Below are positions 7,771 to 16,095 of a DNA stretch of 38,000 nucleotides, piece after piece. The notes beneath the pieces are model-generated. The model was not told the DNA's origin. It searched no databases and saw nothing but the letters and a program-made list of their open reading frames with translations. The stretch comes from Christensenellaceae bacterium (lineage in GTDB: Bacteria > Bacillota > Clostridia > Christensenellales > Christensenellaceae): assembly GCA_017523755.1 (NCBI GenBank), contig JAFWWA010000051.1, positions 1 to 38,000 on the forward strand. The letters run 5' to 3'. Position 1 is the stretch's first letter. Each line of letters begins with the position of its first letter. The translations under genes were made by a program, and so were the position numbers.

Positions 7771-7884
7771 TTATCCTTGAACTTGCTTGTGCTTGGGATT
7801 TGAGCAAATGACCATGACCTTTCCTCTTCTCTTGATCACTTTGCACTTCTCGCACATTGGTTTTACTGACGGTCTGACTTTCAT
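7771..7884 (-). CDS. rpmJ: 50S ribosomal protein L36
   Basis: This very short gene encodes 37 residues starting [15 protein letters not shown] and ending KHKQVQG. It is the zinc-binding form: Cys11, Cys14, Cys27 and His32 are all present. L36 sits at the junction of 23S domains II, V and VI. AGGAGGG lies about 8 nt upstream of the ATG. It is the first gene after the promoter at 7920-7948. Confidence 0.97.
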   Translation of the reverse strand: MKVRPSVKPMCEKCKVIKRRGKVMVICSNPKHKQVQG

Positions 7885-7919
7885 TTCAGGGCCCTCCTTT
7901 TCTTCAAGCGCACCTTAAT

Positions 7920-7948
7920 ATTTTATCTAATAAATCCGCTTAATGCAA
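7920..7948 (-). promoter_or_regulatory. predicted internal promoter for rpmJ and the alpha operon
   Basis: TTGCAT (7943-7948), a 17-bp spacer and TAAAAT (7920-7925) read on the minus strand in the 105-nt infA-rpmJ gap. The -35 hexamer is identical to that of the rpsJ promoter. It would let the alpha-operon genes be transcribed independently of the spc part. Confidence 0.65.
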
Positions 7949-7989
7949 TATTTTTCTTGAAAAATGTGAGATCATATAAGGATCACTGT

Positions 7990-8211
7990 TCAGCGTTTGC
8001 CTCTCCAGATTATCCTTCCCCTCGTAAGATCGTAGGGCGAAAGCTCTACTCTGACCTCATCGCCGGGGAGTATCCTTATATAATTCATCCGAAGCTTTCC
8101 GGAGATATGAGCCAGGATCTTGTGTCCGTTCTCCAGCTCGACCTCGAAAGACGCATTGGGATATGCATCCGTAACTACTCCGTCGACTTCAATCACATCG
8201 CTTTTTGACAT
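7990..8211 (-). CDS. infA: translation initiation factor IF-1
   Basis: IF-1 (73 residues) is a single OB-fold protein that blocks the 30S A site during initiation. Motifs: [43 protein letters not shown] and the ending [12 protein letters not shown]. It lies 4 nt after the KOW gene and 105 nt before rpmJ, the Clostridia order map-KOW-infA-rpmJ. Confidence 0.97.
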   Translation of the reverse strand: MSKSDVIEVDGVVTDAYPNASFEVELENGHKILAHISGKLRMNYIRILPGDEVRVELSPYDLTRGRIIWRGKR

Positions 8212-8215
8212 CTGA

Positions 8216-8512
8216 TTACTGTTCCTCCGTTATCCCGTCTCCCTTTTCAGTCAGCACCGCGATGGCCTTCCTGATATCGGAGTCGGTAACATTCATACCC
8301 TTTAAGAGTTTTTCCTGTAAAGCTGCATCTGTCTTGGGTGTCAGTCTCAGATGCTTGAGCTTCTTTTTCTTGGGATTTTCGATCCTTCTTATATCCCCGT
8401 CAGCGACATATACGTATTCGCTGTCGATGACTTTTACTATAAGGAGGTATCTTTTCCTGTCCCTTCCGGCTGAAGAACAGCAGAGCATCCCCTCGACCGG
8501 AGCATATTTCAC
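8216..8512 (-). CDS. KOW-domain RNA-binding protein, L14e-like
   Basis: A small basic protein of 98 residues with an N-terminal KOW/SH3-like fold ([35 protein letters not shown]), a KKKK linker and a short helical tail. Such genes sit between map and infA in many Clostridia and are annotated as RNA-binding or L14e/L6e/L27e-like. Their function is not established. I place the start at a GTG (8510-8512) because GGGAGGA lies 6-7 nt upstream and the GTG overlaps the map stop as GTGA. An ATG five codons earlier (8525-8527) lacks a good ribosome binding site. Confidence 0.85.
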   Translation of the reverse strand: MKYAPVEGMLCCSSAGRDRKRYLLIVKVIDSEYVYVADGDIRRIENPKKKKLKHLRLTPKTDAALQEKLLKGMNVTDSDIRKAIAVLTEKGDGITEEQ

Positions 8513-9279
8513 TTTCTGTCCTCCCATTTGAATCCCGGCAGGGTGAGTATCTCGGGCAGTCCGTCCGTTATGACGATCGTATTCTCATACTGCGCCGAAT
8601 ACTTCCCGTCCTTCGTCCTGGCCGTCCAGCCGTCGTCATCAAACGAGACTTCCTTGCTCCCGAGGTTGATCATCGGCTCTACCGCGATCGTCATGCCGGC
8701 TCTTAATACCGGTCCCCTGTTCCTGGTGACGTAGTTGGGCACTTCGGGATCTTCATGCATCTCCTGTCCTATGCCGTGACCTACGAACGGCCTCACGACC
8801 GACATGCCATTGGCTTCCGCATATGTCTGTATCTCTCTTGAGATATCTACGATCCGGTTGCCGGGCACTGCTTTTTCTATTCCTCTGAAAAAGCATTCCT
8901 TCGTGACATCGATCAGTTTCTGTGCGTCCGGGCTTATCACGCCTATCCCGACAGTCCTTGCCATATCCGAGTGGTAGCCGTGGAGTATGACTCCCAGGTC
9001 CACCGTAAGGATGTCTCCGCTTTTAAGCTTCCTTTTCCCAGGTATACCGTGCACTATCTCATCGTTCACACAGGAACAGATGGATGCCGGGAAACCTTCA
9101 TAGTTGAGGAATGACGGTATCCCCTTAAACTTCAGGATCTCTTCATATGCTATCCTGTCGAGTTCCTTCGTGGTGACGCCTTCCCCCGCGGCAGCCAGCA
9201 CAACATCCATCACGTGTGCAGCTACCCTGCAGGACTCCCTCATCTTATCGATCTCAACCTTGCTTTTTAAAGTAATCAT
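8509..9279 (-). CDS. map: methionine aminopeptidase, type I
   Basis: Map removes the initiator methionine from nascent proteins. All five metal ligands of the pita-bread fold are visible: Asp94, Asp105, His168, Glu201 and Glu232, within TVDLGV, HSDMART, GHGIGQEMHE, VEPMIN and QYENTIVIT. At 256 residues it is a plain type Ia enzyme without the N-terminal SEC-C zinc extension found in some Clostridia. Its start overlaps the adk stop by 4 nt. Confidence 0.97.
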   Translation of the reverse strand: MITLKSKVEIDKMRESCRVAAHVMDVVLAAAGEGVTTKELDRIAYEEILKFKGIPSFLNYEGFPASICSCVNDEIVHGIPGKRKLKSGDILTVDLGVILHGYHSDMARTVGIGVISPDAQKLIDVTKECFFRGIEKAVPGNRIVDISREIQTYAEANGMSVVRPFVGHGIGQEMHEDPEVPNYVTRNRGPVLRAGMTIAVEPMINLGSKEVSFDDDGWTARTKDGKYSAQYENTIVITDGLPEILTLPGFKWEDRK

Positions 9280-9899
9280 ACAAGCTTCCTGTCCAGGATC
9301 TCGGTGATCTTCTTTTCGATCGAATCGACCGTGTCGTCCGCATCTACCGTATAAAGCAGGTGCCTCTCCTCAAAGACCTTCTTTATGTTGCCCAGAGTCT
9401 CAAGGTATACCATATATCTCGCCTTGATCGTCTCGATCTCATCATCGGATCTGTGATACAGCTCACCGCCGCATTCATCGCAGAAATTGTCTTTATACAG
9501 CTTAGTGGAGAATACCTTCCCGCACTTTCTGCAGACCTTTCTTGTTAGCATACGAGCGGTCACCAGCTCAAGGGGCGCCTCGAGCTCTATGACCGCGTCG
9601 ATATCAGTTATCTTAAGGAGTGCTGTCGCCTGGCTCTCCGTTCTCGGGAAACCGTCGAACAGCGCTCCTCCGTAACTCTCAAGGAGTTTCTTTTCCACCA
9701 TGCCGATTATCACGGCATCGGGTACCAGCTGACCTTTGTCGATATAGCCCTGGGCCAGTTTTCCAAGGTCAGTGCCGGCTCTCATGTTCTCCCTCAGCAT
9801 ATCACCGGTGGAGATATGCATCATCTCATATCTTTTGACTATCCTTGCCGCCATGGTCCCTTTTCCGGAACCCGGGGGGCCTATGAAAATGACGTTCAT
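9276..9899 (-). CDS. adk: adenylate kinase, zinc LID type
   Basis: Adk interconverts ATP and AMP with two ADP. The 207-residue protein has the P-loop GPPGSGKG (7-14), the AMP-binding TGDMLRE, the FDGFPRTESQA motif (81-91) and a long LID. Cys123, Cys126, Cys140 and Cys143 in the LID form the zinc site usual in Gram-positive enzymes. It lies between secY and map, the conserved spc-operon tail. Confidence 0.97.
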   Translation of the reverse strand: MNVIFIGPPGSGKGTMAARIVKRYEMMHISTGDMLRENMRAGTDLGKLAQGYIDKGQLVPDAVIIGMVEKKLLESYGGALFDGFPRTESQATALLKITDIDAVIELEAPLELVTARMLTRKVCRKCGKVFSTKLYKDNFCDECGGELYHRSDDEIETIKARYMVYLETLGNIKKVFEERHLLYTVDADDTVDSIEKKITEILDRKLV

Positions 9900-9914
9900 A
9901 AGACCTCTCTGCTC

Positions 9915-11183
9915 TTATTTCAGGAAGCCTCTGTAATGCCTGAGCATCAGCTGGCTCTCAAGAGTATCGACAGTCTCAAGCGCAACGCTGATCATGATCA
10001 TGAGGCTCGTTGCCGAGAAGACGTTGGAAAGTCCCGCTACCGAGAACAGCGTAGGTATCGCAGCGATGAGGGCCAGGAACAGAGCTCCGAAGAACGTTAT
10101 CCTGGAGAGTATCCTCATAAGATAATCGCTCGTCGGCTTGCCGGGCCTTATACCGGGGACATATCCTCCGTACTGCTGGAGGTTCTTGGAGACATCAACG
10201 GGATTGAAGGCTATCTGCGAATAGAAATATGTGAAGCCGAATATGAGCAGCGCATAGATCACCGCATAGACCGCCGTCCCGCTTCCGAGATACTTCGTAT
10301 ACCAGGCATAGAAAGCGCTCTCAGGCCAGAACTGGGCTATCATGAGAGGGAACTGTATGAATGTCACCGCAAAGATTATCGGCATGACTCCGGACTGGTT
10401 CACCTTCATGGGTATGTAGGTGGACTGACCGCCGTACTGTCTTCTTCCGACGACCTTCTTTGCGTACTGTACAGGTACTCTCCTCTCGGCTTTCTCGACC
10501 ATCGTTATACCTACGATGACTCCTGCCACTACGATGATGAGTATCGCGAGCACCCACCAGGGGGTGGTCCCGTTGAATACTGCCGTCATAAGGGCAATGA
10601 CCGTCGTGGGCACGTTCGATACTATTCCGACGAAGATTATGAGCGAAATGCCGTTCCCTATTCCCCTGTCATTTATCTGATCGCCGAGCCATACGACGAG
10701 AGCCGTACCGGCTGTGAGGCACAGTATGACAGTGATATAGTTCATGACCTTGCCGAAGCCTGTCGCGCTCTCAAGAAGAGCGCTGTCTCCGAGCATCATG
10801 AGTATGCCTACTGCCTGGACGACAGCAAGACCAATCGTGACGTACCTTGTGATATCCGCGATCTTCTCCCTGCCGTCATCTTCCTTGCTCATCCTCTCAA
10901 GAGCGGGGATCGCTATCGTGAGAAGGTTCATTATGATAGAAGAGTTGATGTACGGCTGTACTCCGAGGGCGAATATCGTCATGTTGGACAATGATCCTCC
11001 GGAGAATAGGTTGAGGAACCCCAGAAGGTCGTAATTCTTGACCTGATCTGCGATATAGGTAACGTCTACGCCGGGGACAGGTATGAAGCAGCCTATCTTA
11101 TATATGAGCAGGATCAGAAGCGTGAAAAGGATCTTGCTTCTGATCTCCTTGGTCTTCCAAGCGTTGACTATAACTTTGAACAT
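9915..11183 (-). CDS. secY: protein translocase subunit SecY
   Basis: SecY (422 residues) is the channel of the Sec translocon with about ten membrane helices. Typical segments are the first helix ILFTLLILLIYKIGCFIPVPGVD, FSGGSLSNMTIFALGVQPYIN at about 61-81, the cytoplasmic loop GIGNGISLIIFVGIVSN and the conserved PVQYAKKVVGRRQYGGQSTYIPMKVNQ loop near 237-263. The C-terminus ends LMLRHYRGFLK. It starts directly after rplO with no gap. SecD and SecF from the same machinery are at 32209-34385. Confidence 0.98.
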   Translation of the reverse strand: MFKVIVNAWKTKEIRSKILFTLLILLIYKIGCFIPVPGVDVTYIADQVKNYDLLGFLNLFSGGSLSNMTIFALGVQPYINSSIIMNLLTIAIPALERMSKEDDGREKIADITRYVTIGLAVVQAVGILMMLGDSALLESATGFGKVMNYITVILCLTAGTALVVWLGDQINDRGIGNGISLIIFVGIVSNVPTTVIALMTAVFNGTTPWWVLAILIIVVAGVIVGITMVEKAERRVPVQYAKKVVGRRQYGGQSTYIPMKVNQSGVMPIIFAVTFIQFPLMIAQFWPESAFYAWYTKYLGSGTAVYAVIYALLIFGFTYFYSQIAFNPVDVSKNLQQYGGYVPGIRPGKPTSDYLMRILSRITFFGALFLALIAAIPTLFSVAGLSNVFSATSLMIMISVALETVDTLESQLMLRHYRGFLK

Positions 11184-11627
11184 TTACCTTACCACTTCGA
11201 CAGTCCCGCCTGCAGCCACGATCTTCTCTTCAGCTGCCTTCGTGAACTTTGCCGCCTTAACATTCAGTTTCTTTGTAAGTTCGCCGTCTCCGAGCACTTT
11301 CACTCCGTCCTTGATCTTCTTTACGAAGCCGACATCATGAAGGAGCTCTGCTGTGATCTCTGTTCCGTCTTCGAAATTCTCGAGGTCAGCGATATTGATC
11401 TCGGAATACTCCCTGCGCCATACGTTCTTGAATCCGCGTTTGGGAAGCTTACGGGAGATTGGCATCTGTCCGCCCTCAAAACCGGGACGTACACCGCCGC
11501 CGCTTCTTGCCCACTGGCCTTTCTGACCTCTGGTGGACCTTACGCCTATACCGGAACCTACTCCTCTTCCGACTCTCTTCTCTTTTTTCTTCGATCCGGG
11601 AACCGGGCTTAATTCATGTAAATACAT
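11184..11627 (-). CDS. rplO: 50S ribosomal protein L15
   Basis: L15 (147 residues) joins late in 50S assembly. Its glycine/arginine-rich N-terminal extension ([32 protein letters not shown], about 6-37) threads into rRNA. The globular part ends with the [30 protein letters not shown] motif. It lies between rpmD and secY. Confidence 0.98.
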   Translation of the reverse strand: MYLHELSPVPGSKKKEKRVGRGVGSGIGVRSTRGQKGQWARSGGGVRPGFEGGQMPISRKLPKRGFKNVWRREYSEINIADLENFEDGTEITAELLHDVGFVKKIKDGVKVLGDGELTKKLNVKAAKFTKAAEEKIVAAGGTVEVVR

Positions 11628-11642
11628 ATTGCTTCCCCCTTA

Positions 11643-11831
11643 TCAGATTTCTTCGACCTTAACAAGGTGTTTGACTTTGAAGATCATTCCTCTGATAGCT
11701 GCATTGTCTTCCTTAACAACTTCAGAATTCAGCTTGCCGAGACCGAGGGCGCGGACTGTAGCTACCTGATCTTTCTTGCAGGCAATAGTACTTTTCACCA
11801 GTTTAATCTTAAGTTGTGCCATAGTCCTCAC
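11643..11831 (-). CDS. rpmD: 50S ribosomal protein L30
   Basis: L30 (62 residues) is a small two-helix, three-strand protein of the large subunit. Diagnostic stretches are [30 protein letters not shown] and the ending [12 protein letters not shown]. The flanking gaps to rpsE (3 nt) and rplO (15 nt) are short, as in other spc operons. Confidence 0.97.
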   Translation of the reverse strand: MRTMAQLKIKLVKSTIACKKDQVATVRALGLGKLNSEVVKEDNAAIRGMIFKVKHLVKVEEI

Positions 11832-11834
11832 CTC

Positions 11835-12332
11835 TTATAAAGTGTTGTCAAGGGATACTCCGCGAAGTCTGGAATACTCCTCGACAGTCTTGAGCTTTTT
11901 AAGGCCATCGATAGTAGCTTTAACTGCGTTTATGGGATTGGTGGTACCGTAGCATTTAGCCTTGATATCCTTTATCCCTGCGAGCTCCAGCACTGCACGT
12001 GCGGAGTTTCCTGCTATAACGCCAGTACCTTCGTTGGCGGGAAGGAGCAGCACGTCAGCAGTATTGAATCTTCCGTGGATCTCATGAGGGATCGTCGTCC
12101 CGTGCATGGAGACCTCGATAAGATCGCGCTTGGCCTGTTCGGATGCTTTTCTGATAGCCTCGGGTATCTCTACCGCTTTTCCTATCCCGCAGCCTACATG
12201 GCCGTTCTCATCACCAACGACTACAAGTGCGGAGAATCTCATGTTCCTGCCGCCTTTTACGACCTTGGCTACGCGGTTGACTGAAACCAGTCTTTCCTGT
12301 AAATCAAGTGTAGATGCATCTATACGCTGCAT
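11835..12332 (-). CDS. rpsE: 30S ribosomal protein S5
   Basis: S5 (165 residues) shapes the mRNA entry channel and affects accuracy. The N-terminal double-stranded-RNA-binding-like domain is seen in [38 protein letters not shown]. The C-terminal part contains [26 protein letters not shown] and [19 protein letters not shown]. The ATG follows AAGGAGG by a few bases. Confidence 0.98.
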   Translation of the reverse strand: MQRIDASTLDLQERLVSVNRVAKVVKGGRNMRFSALVVVGDENGHVGCGIGKAVEIPEAIRKASEQAKRDLIEVSMHGTTIPHEIHGRFNTADVLLLPANEGTGVIAGNSARAVLELAGIKDIKAKCYGTTNPINAVKATIDGLKKLKTVEEYSRLRGVSLDNTL

Positions 12333-12344
12333 GGCAGAACCTCC

Positions 12345-12713
12345 TTAAAATTCTAGACCGGCTTCTCTTGCGCCGTCAGCAACAGCTGCTACACGCCCGG
12401 TATAAAGGAATCCGCCCCTGTCGAACACTATGGCGCTGATCCCCTTTTCAAGGGCACGCTTACCTGCTATCTCACCGACATACTTTGCGGCCTCGACCTT
12501 GTTCATCGAAGCAACGTGCTCAGCTATGTCCTTTTCCACCGTAGAAGCCGCAACGATCGTCGTCTGCTTTACGTCATCTATGATCTGTACATAGATGTGC
12601 TTCGAGCTTCTGAATACGCTCAGCCTCGGGCGCTCTGCCGTACCATGGATACGGTTGCGTACTCTTATATGACGACCTTCACGGATGCTTTTTCTATCTA
12701 TATTGTTCTTCAT
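12345..12713 (-). CDS. rplR: 50S ribosomal protein L18
   Basis: L18 (122 residues) binds 5S rRNA together with L5. The start has the basic [33 protein letters not shown] pattern and the end is [26 protein letters not shown], the standard L18 terminus. It lies 16 nt after rplF and 12 nt before rpsE. Confidence 0.98.
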   Translation of the reverse strand: MKNNIDRKSIREGRHIRVRNRIHGTAERPRLSVFRSSKHIYVQIIDDVKQTTIVAASTVEKDIAEHVASMNKVEAAKYVGEIAGKRALEKGISAIVFDRGGFLYTGRVAAVADGAREAGLEF

Positions 12714-12729
12714 TATCTATTTGCCTCCA

Positions 12730-13269
12730 TTACATTCCCGACTTGCCGACCTTGAGGTGTATCGTCTCGCCTCTGTAACGAATTCCTGTGCCGTGATAAG
12801 CATCAGGCAGTTTCTTCTTCTTGATAAGGTCCGCAAACTGTCCGACTCTCTGCTTGTCGCATCCCGTCACTACTATAGCTGTCGGGGATTCGAGGCTGAC
12901 CGTCACATCATCCGGAACTGTGAGCACAACAGGTTTTACGCCGCCCAGCATGAGAGTGAGCTCTTTGCCGGCGAGCTTTGCCTGGTAGCCTACGCCTACG
13001 ATCTCGAGGACCTTTGTGAAAGGTGCCGCTACTCCGGTGACCATGTTGTGGATGATGGCTCTCGTCATGCCGTGAGCCGCTTTCACGCTCTTGGCTTCCG
13101 AGCTTCTTGTGACATAGATATGGTTGTCTTTCTCTTCGATAGTCAGGAATGCGGGGAACTGATGTGTGAGCTCACCCTTGGGTCCCTTTACGGTGACCTT
13201 GTTCCCGGCTTCGATCTTTACTTCCACTCCAGCAGACAATGCAACTGGAAGTCTTCCTATTCTTGACAT
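12730..13269 (-). CDS. rplF: 50S ribosomal protein L6
   Basis: L6 (179 residues) sits near the factor-binding centre and has two similar domains. Evident segments: MSRIGRLPVALSAGVEVKIEAGNKVTVKGPKGEL, HGMTRAIIHNMVTGV, GVGYQAKLAGKELTLMLGG and the C-terminal PDAYHGTGIRYRGETIHLKVGKSG. It is intact and in the canonical place between rpsH and rplR. Confidence 0.98.
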   Translation of the reverse strand: MSRIGRLPVALSAGVEVKIEAGNKVTVKGPKGELTHQFPAFLTIEEKDNHIYVTRSSEAKSVKAAHGMTRAIIHNMVTGVAAPFTKVLEIVGVGYQAKLAGKELTLMLGGVKPVVLTVPDDVTVSLESPTAIVVTGCDKQRVGQFADLIKKKKLPDAYHGTGIRYRGETIHLKVGKSGM

Positions 13270-13292
13270 AAGTAATTCCTCCTATTGCCTGT

Positions 13293-13691
13293 TTACCAGA
13301 CGTAAGCGATGACTTCACCGCCGACATTGTTCTTTCTGGCTTCAGCGTCTGTGATAAGACCCTTAGAGGTGGAAATGATAGCGATCCCGAGGCCGTTCAA
13401 TACCATCGGTACTTCTTCTTTCCTAGCATAGATCCTGAGGCCAGGCTTGCTGATCTTTCTGAGACCGGATATTACGCTCGTTCCATCCGGGCCGTACTTC
13501 AGCGTTATCTTGAGCGTGCTGCCTACCTGATTCTCGGCAACATCAAAGTTCTTAATATATCCTTCTTTCTGAAGAATCTGCGCAACGGCAAGCTTCATCT
13601 TGGAAGAAGGCATCTCAACTGATTCTCTCTTCACGATAAGAGCATTGCGAATACGTGTGAGCATATCAGCTACTGGATCCGATACCGGCAT
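13293..13691 (-). CDS. rpsH: 30S ribosomal protein S8
   Basis: S8 (132 residues) is a central-domain assembly protein and the autoregulator of the spc operon in E. coli. The true start is the ATG at 13689-13691 ([17 protein letters not shown]), with AGGAGG just upstream. The frame stays open another 35 codons, but that extension runs antiparallel to no known S8 sequence and overlaps rpsN. C-terminal motifs are [34 protein letters not shown] and GGEVIAYVW. Confidence 0.97.
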   Translation of the reverse strand: MPVSDPVADMLTRIRNALIVKRESVEMPSSKMKLAVAQILQKEGYIKNFDVAENQVGSTLKITLKYGPDGTSVISGLRKISKPGLRIYARKEEVPMVLNGLGIAIISTSKGLITDAEARKNNVGGEVIAYVW

Positions 13692-13719
13692 TATTTTGTC
13701 CTCCTTTTTTCCTATTAGA

Positions 13720-13905
13720 TTACCAACTTGCCTTGCGTACACCAGGTATCTGGCCCTTGTAGGCGAGATTCCTGAAACATACTCGGCAAATGCCATACTT
13801 TCTCAAAACAGAGTGAGGACGTCCACAGATGCGGCATCTTGTATACTCTCTTGTAGAGAACTTCTGAGGTCTCTGCTGCTTAAGCTTCATACTTGTTTTA
13901 GCCAC
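13720..13905 (-). CDS. rpsN: 30S ribosomal protein S14, zinc-binding short form
   Basis: The 61-residue type Z S14 has Cys24, Cys27, Cys40 and Cys43 in the pattern CRICGRPH...GICRVCFR. This short zinc form is the common Firmicute housekeeping version. The start is GTG (gtg-gct-aaa) with AGGAGG 8 nt upstream. It lies between rplE and rpsH. Confidence 0.97.
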   Translation of the reverse strand: MAKTSMKLKQQRPQKFSTREYTRCRICGRPHSVLRKYGICRVCFRNLAYKGQIPGVRKASW

Positions 13906-13919
13906 TTTTCAATCCTCCT

Positions 13920-14459
13920 TTATTTCTCGAACGGCATTCCCATGAGAGCAAGGAATTCTCTTGCTTCCTCATCAGTCCTCGCGGTGGTCACTATGCAGAT
14001 ATCCATGCCGCGGACTTTCTCGACCTTGTCATACTGGATCTCAGGGAAAACGAGCTGTTCTCTGAATCCCATAGCGTAGTTTCCTCTTCCGTCGAATGAC
14101 TTCGGGTTGAGACCACGGAAGTCTCTCACACGGGGAATGACTATGCTGACGAGCTTGTCGAAGAACTCATACATCCTGTCGCCTCTGATCGTTACCTTTG
14201 CACCGACCTTCATTCCTTCACGGACTTTGAAGTTAGCGACGGACTTTCTTGCCACCGTGACTACCGGTTTCTGTCCGGAGATCGTGGTAAGTTCGTCAAG
14301 AGCTGAATCCAGGAGCTTCGGATTGTCCTTGATGTCTCCCATACCCATGTTTATGACGATCTTCTCGAGCTTCGGCACCTGCATCACGTTCTTATACTGG
14401 AACTTCTGAATTAAAGCGGGAACTACTTCAGCCTTATATGTATCTTTTAATCTTGGCAT
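13920..14459 (-). CDS. rplE: 50S ribosomal protein L5
   Basis: L5 (179 residues from this start) binds 5S rRNA in the central protuberance. I chose the ATG at 14457-14459 ([16 protein letters not shown]): it gives the family length and is about 9 nt from GGAGG. An ATG two codons upstream is too close to that site, and longer frames read into rplX. Motifs: [36 protein letters not shown] and [27 protein letters not shown]. Confidence 0.97.
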   Translation of the reverse strand: MPRLKDTYKAEVVPALIQKFQYKNVMQVPKLEKIVINMGMGDIKDNPKLLDSALDELTTISGQKPVVTVARKSVANFKVREGMKVGAKVTIRGDRMYEFFDKLVSIVIPRVRDFRGLNPKSFDGRGNYAMGFREQLVFPEIQYDKVEKVRGMDICIVTTARTDEEAREFLALMGMPFEK

Positions 14460-14473
14460 AACCATTACCCTCC

Positions 14474-14791
14474 TTAATCGATCACAGCGCCGCACTTCTT
14501 GCAGACTCTGACCTTTTTGCCGTCGGTAATCTGATATCCGACTCTGGTCGCAGTCTTGCATTTGGGGCATACCAGCATGACGTTCGAAGCATCTATCGGA
14601 GCTTCCTGCTTGATGATGCCGCCGACATCAGTCTGGCTTCTCGGTTTCCTGTGTTTGGACACAACGTTCACTTCTTTGACGATGACTTTGTTCTCGGAAG
14701 GCATAGCTACGAGGATCTCTCCCTGTACGCCCTTGTCCTTGCCGGTGATCACTACTACGTTATCGCCCTTCTTTATCTTCAATTTAGCCAT
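14474..14791 (-). CDS. rplX: 50S ribosomal protein L24 with zinc ribbon
   Basis: L24 (105 residues) initiates 50S assembly. Its KOW motif is at 7-35 ([21 protein letters not shown]) and the [20 protein letters not shown] loop follows. The C-terminal zinc ribbon uses Cys75, Cys78, Cys97 and Cys100, a common feature in Clostridia. The start at 14791 is set by GGGAGG 7 nt upstream; an ATG five codons earlier coincides with that site and overlaps the rplN stop. Confidence 0.97.
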   Translation of the reverse strand: MAKLKIKKGDNVVVITGKDKGVQGEILVAMPSENKVIVKEVNVVSKHRKPRSQTDVGGIIKQEAPIDASNVMLVCPKCKTATRVGYQITDGKKVRVCKKCGAVID

Positions 14792-14805
14792 TTTCGTTCC
14801 TCCCA

Positions 14806-15174
14806 TCAGAGTACTTCAGGAGCAAGAGAAGCGATCCTGATAAAATCTCTGTCTCTTAATTCCCTTGCCACAGGCCCGAAGATACGTGTGCCTCTCGGCT
14901 GCTTCTGGTTATCTATGATAACAGCAGCGTTCTCATCGAATTTGATGTATGTGCCGTCGTTCCTGCGGATAGGATATGCCGTACGGACTATGACAGCTTT
15001 TACTACATCTTTTTTCTTTACGGCTGCACCCGGGGTTGCAGATTTCACGGAAGCGATTATCACGTCACCTACTCCGGCATATCTTCTGTGTGATCCGCCG
15101 AGGACTTTGATGCACTGGATGATCTTGGCTCCGGAATTGTCCGCGACTTTCATTCGCGATTGCATCTGAATCAT
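14806..15174 (-). CDS. rplN: 50S ribosomal protein L14
   Basis: L14 (122 residues) is at the subunit interface and is the docking site of the silencing factor RsfS. The start [17 protein letters not shown] and the end [12 protein letters not shown] are textbook, as is the internal signature [14 protein letters not shown]. It is tightly packed between rpsQ and rplX. Confidence 0.98.
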   Translation of the reverse strand: MIQMQSRMKVADNSGAKIIQCIKVLGGSHRRYAGVGDVIIASVKSATPGAAVKKKDVVKAVIVRTAYPIRRNDGTYIKFDENAAVIIDNQKQPRGTRIFGPVARELRDRDFIRIASLAPEVL

Positions 15175-15189
15175 TTGTATCTGCCTCCC

Positions 15190-15447
15190 TTACTTAGCCT
15201 TCTCTATGATCTCAACGACTCTGAAGTGCTTGTCCTTGCTTAAAGGCCTTGTCTCCATAATGAGGACGGTATCGCCTACCTGGCACTCATTGTTCTCATC
15301 GTGAGCCTTGAATTTGGCTGTGGCATTTACGGTCTTGCCGTAAAATCCGTGTTTCTTTCTTTCCTTGATCGCAACGACCACCGTTTTATCCATCTTATTG
15401 CTGACGACAACACCGGTTCTCGTTTTGCGGTATGCTCTTTCTATCAT
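15190..15447 (-). CDS. rpsQ: 30S ribosomal protein S17
   Basis: S17 (85 residues) is an OB-fold primary binder of the 16S 5' domain. Recognised by [21 protein letters not shown], the [29 protein letters not shown] core and [20 protein letters not shown]. It lies between rpmC and rplN. Confidence 0.98.
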   Translation of the reverse strand: MIERAYRKTRTGVVVSNKMDKTVVVAIKERKKHGFYGKTVNATAKFKAHDENNECQVGDTVLIMETRPLSKDKHFRVVEIIEKAK

Positions 15448-15467
15448 TGAAGCCTACTCTCCTTCCG

Positions 15468-15668
15468 TTATTTCGCAGCAGCGATCTCACGCTCGCGGAG
15501 GATCGTCTTGACCCTTGCTATGTCTCTTTTTGTCAACTTGATGTTGGCTGAACTTGAAAGCTGTCCCGTAGCAAGCTGGAAACGAAGGTTGAAATACTCT
15601 TCTTTAAGGTCATTCAACTGTTTTTCAAGTTCTGCATCTGTAAGATTGCGTAATTGATTAGCCTTCAA
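15468..15668 (-). CDS. rpmC: 50S ribosomal protein L29
   Basis: L29 is a two-helix hairpin at the exit tunnel and part of the docking site of trigger factor and SRP. The sequence [19 protein letters not shown] and [33 protein letters not shown] is diagnostic. No ATG exists. I favour a TTG start at 15666-15668, which gives the family N-terminus (MKAN...) with GGTGAG about 4-5 nt upstream. A GTG three codons earlier (15675-15677) would give 69 residues but has its purine run too close. Either choice overlaps the end of rplP. Confidence 0.93.
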   Translation of the reverse strand: MKANQLRNLTDAELEKQLNDLKEEYFNLRFQLATGQLSSSANIKLTKRDIARVKTILREREIAAAK

Positions 15669-16095
15669 CTTGCTCACCGCCTTCTTCTATCTCTCTCTTG
15701 ATGAACTTGCACTTGACGGGCAGCTTGTTTGCTGCGAGACGAAGTGCTTCCCTTGCCACTTCTTCAGAAACGCCGTTGATCTCGAACAGCACTCTGCCGG
15801 GCTTGACTACTGCCACCCAGTATTCTACCGCGCCTTTTCCGGATCCCATTCGGGTCTCAGCGGGCTTCTTGGTGACCGACTTGTGAGGGAATATCTTGGT
15901 CCAGACCTGACCGCCTCTTCTGATGTAACGCGTCATGGCGATACGGGCAGCCTCTATCTGGTTAGCCGTGATCCATCCGGGTTCGGTCGTGTAGATACCG
16001 AAATCACCGTATGCCAGGAAGTTTCCGCGAAGTGCCTTGCCCTTCATGCGGCCACGGAACATTTTCCTGTACTTTACTCTTTTAGGCATCAGCAT
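15658..16095 (-). CDS. rplP: 50S ribosomal protein L16
   Basis: L16 (145 residues) helps form the A-site tRNA pocket and the 5S environment. The canonical N-terminus [20 protein letters not shown] is kept, and the first ATG has GGAGG 8 nt upstream. Further motifs: [55 protein letters not shown] and [19 protein letters not shown]. It overlaps rpsC upstream by 14 nt and rpmC downstream. Confidence 0.98.
   Translation of the reverse strand: MLMPKRVKYRKMFRGRMKGKALRGNFLAYGDFGIYTTEPGWITANQIEAARIAMTRYIRRGGQVWTKIFPHKSVTKKPAETRMGSGKGAVEYWVAVVKPGRVLFEINGVSEEVAREALRLAANKLPVKCKFIKREIEEGGEQVEG

Noticed and set aside
9816-10994. 392-residue open frame on the plus strand
   Set aside because: It lies wholly antisense to adk and secY, is extremely rich in R, D, Y and H, and has no domain or ribosome binding site. 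It is a by-product of codon bias in the real genes.
12685-13266. 193-residue plus-strand frame opposite rplF
   Set aside because: Antisense to a perfect L6 gene, no recognisable features.
13692-13796. N-terminal extension of S8
   Set aside because: Overlaps rpsN and is not part of the S8 family; the ATG at 13689-13691 has the ribosome binding site.
14460-14570. N-terminal extension of L5
   Set aside because: Reads out of frame through the end of rplX; L5 reaches normal length from 14459.
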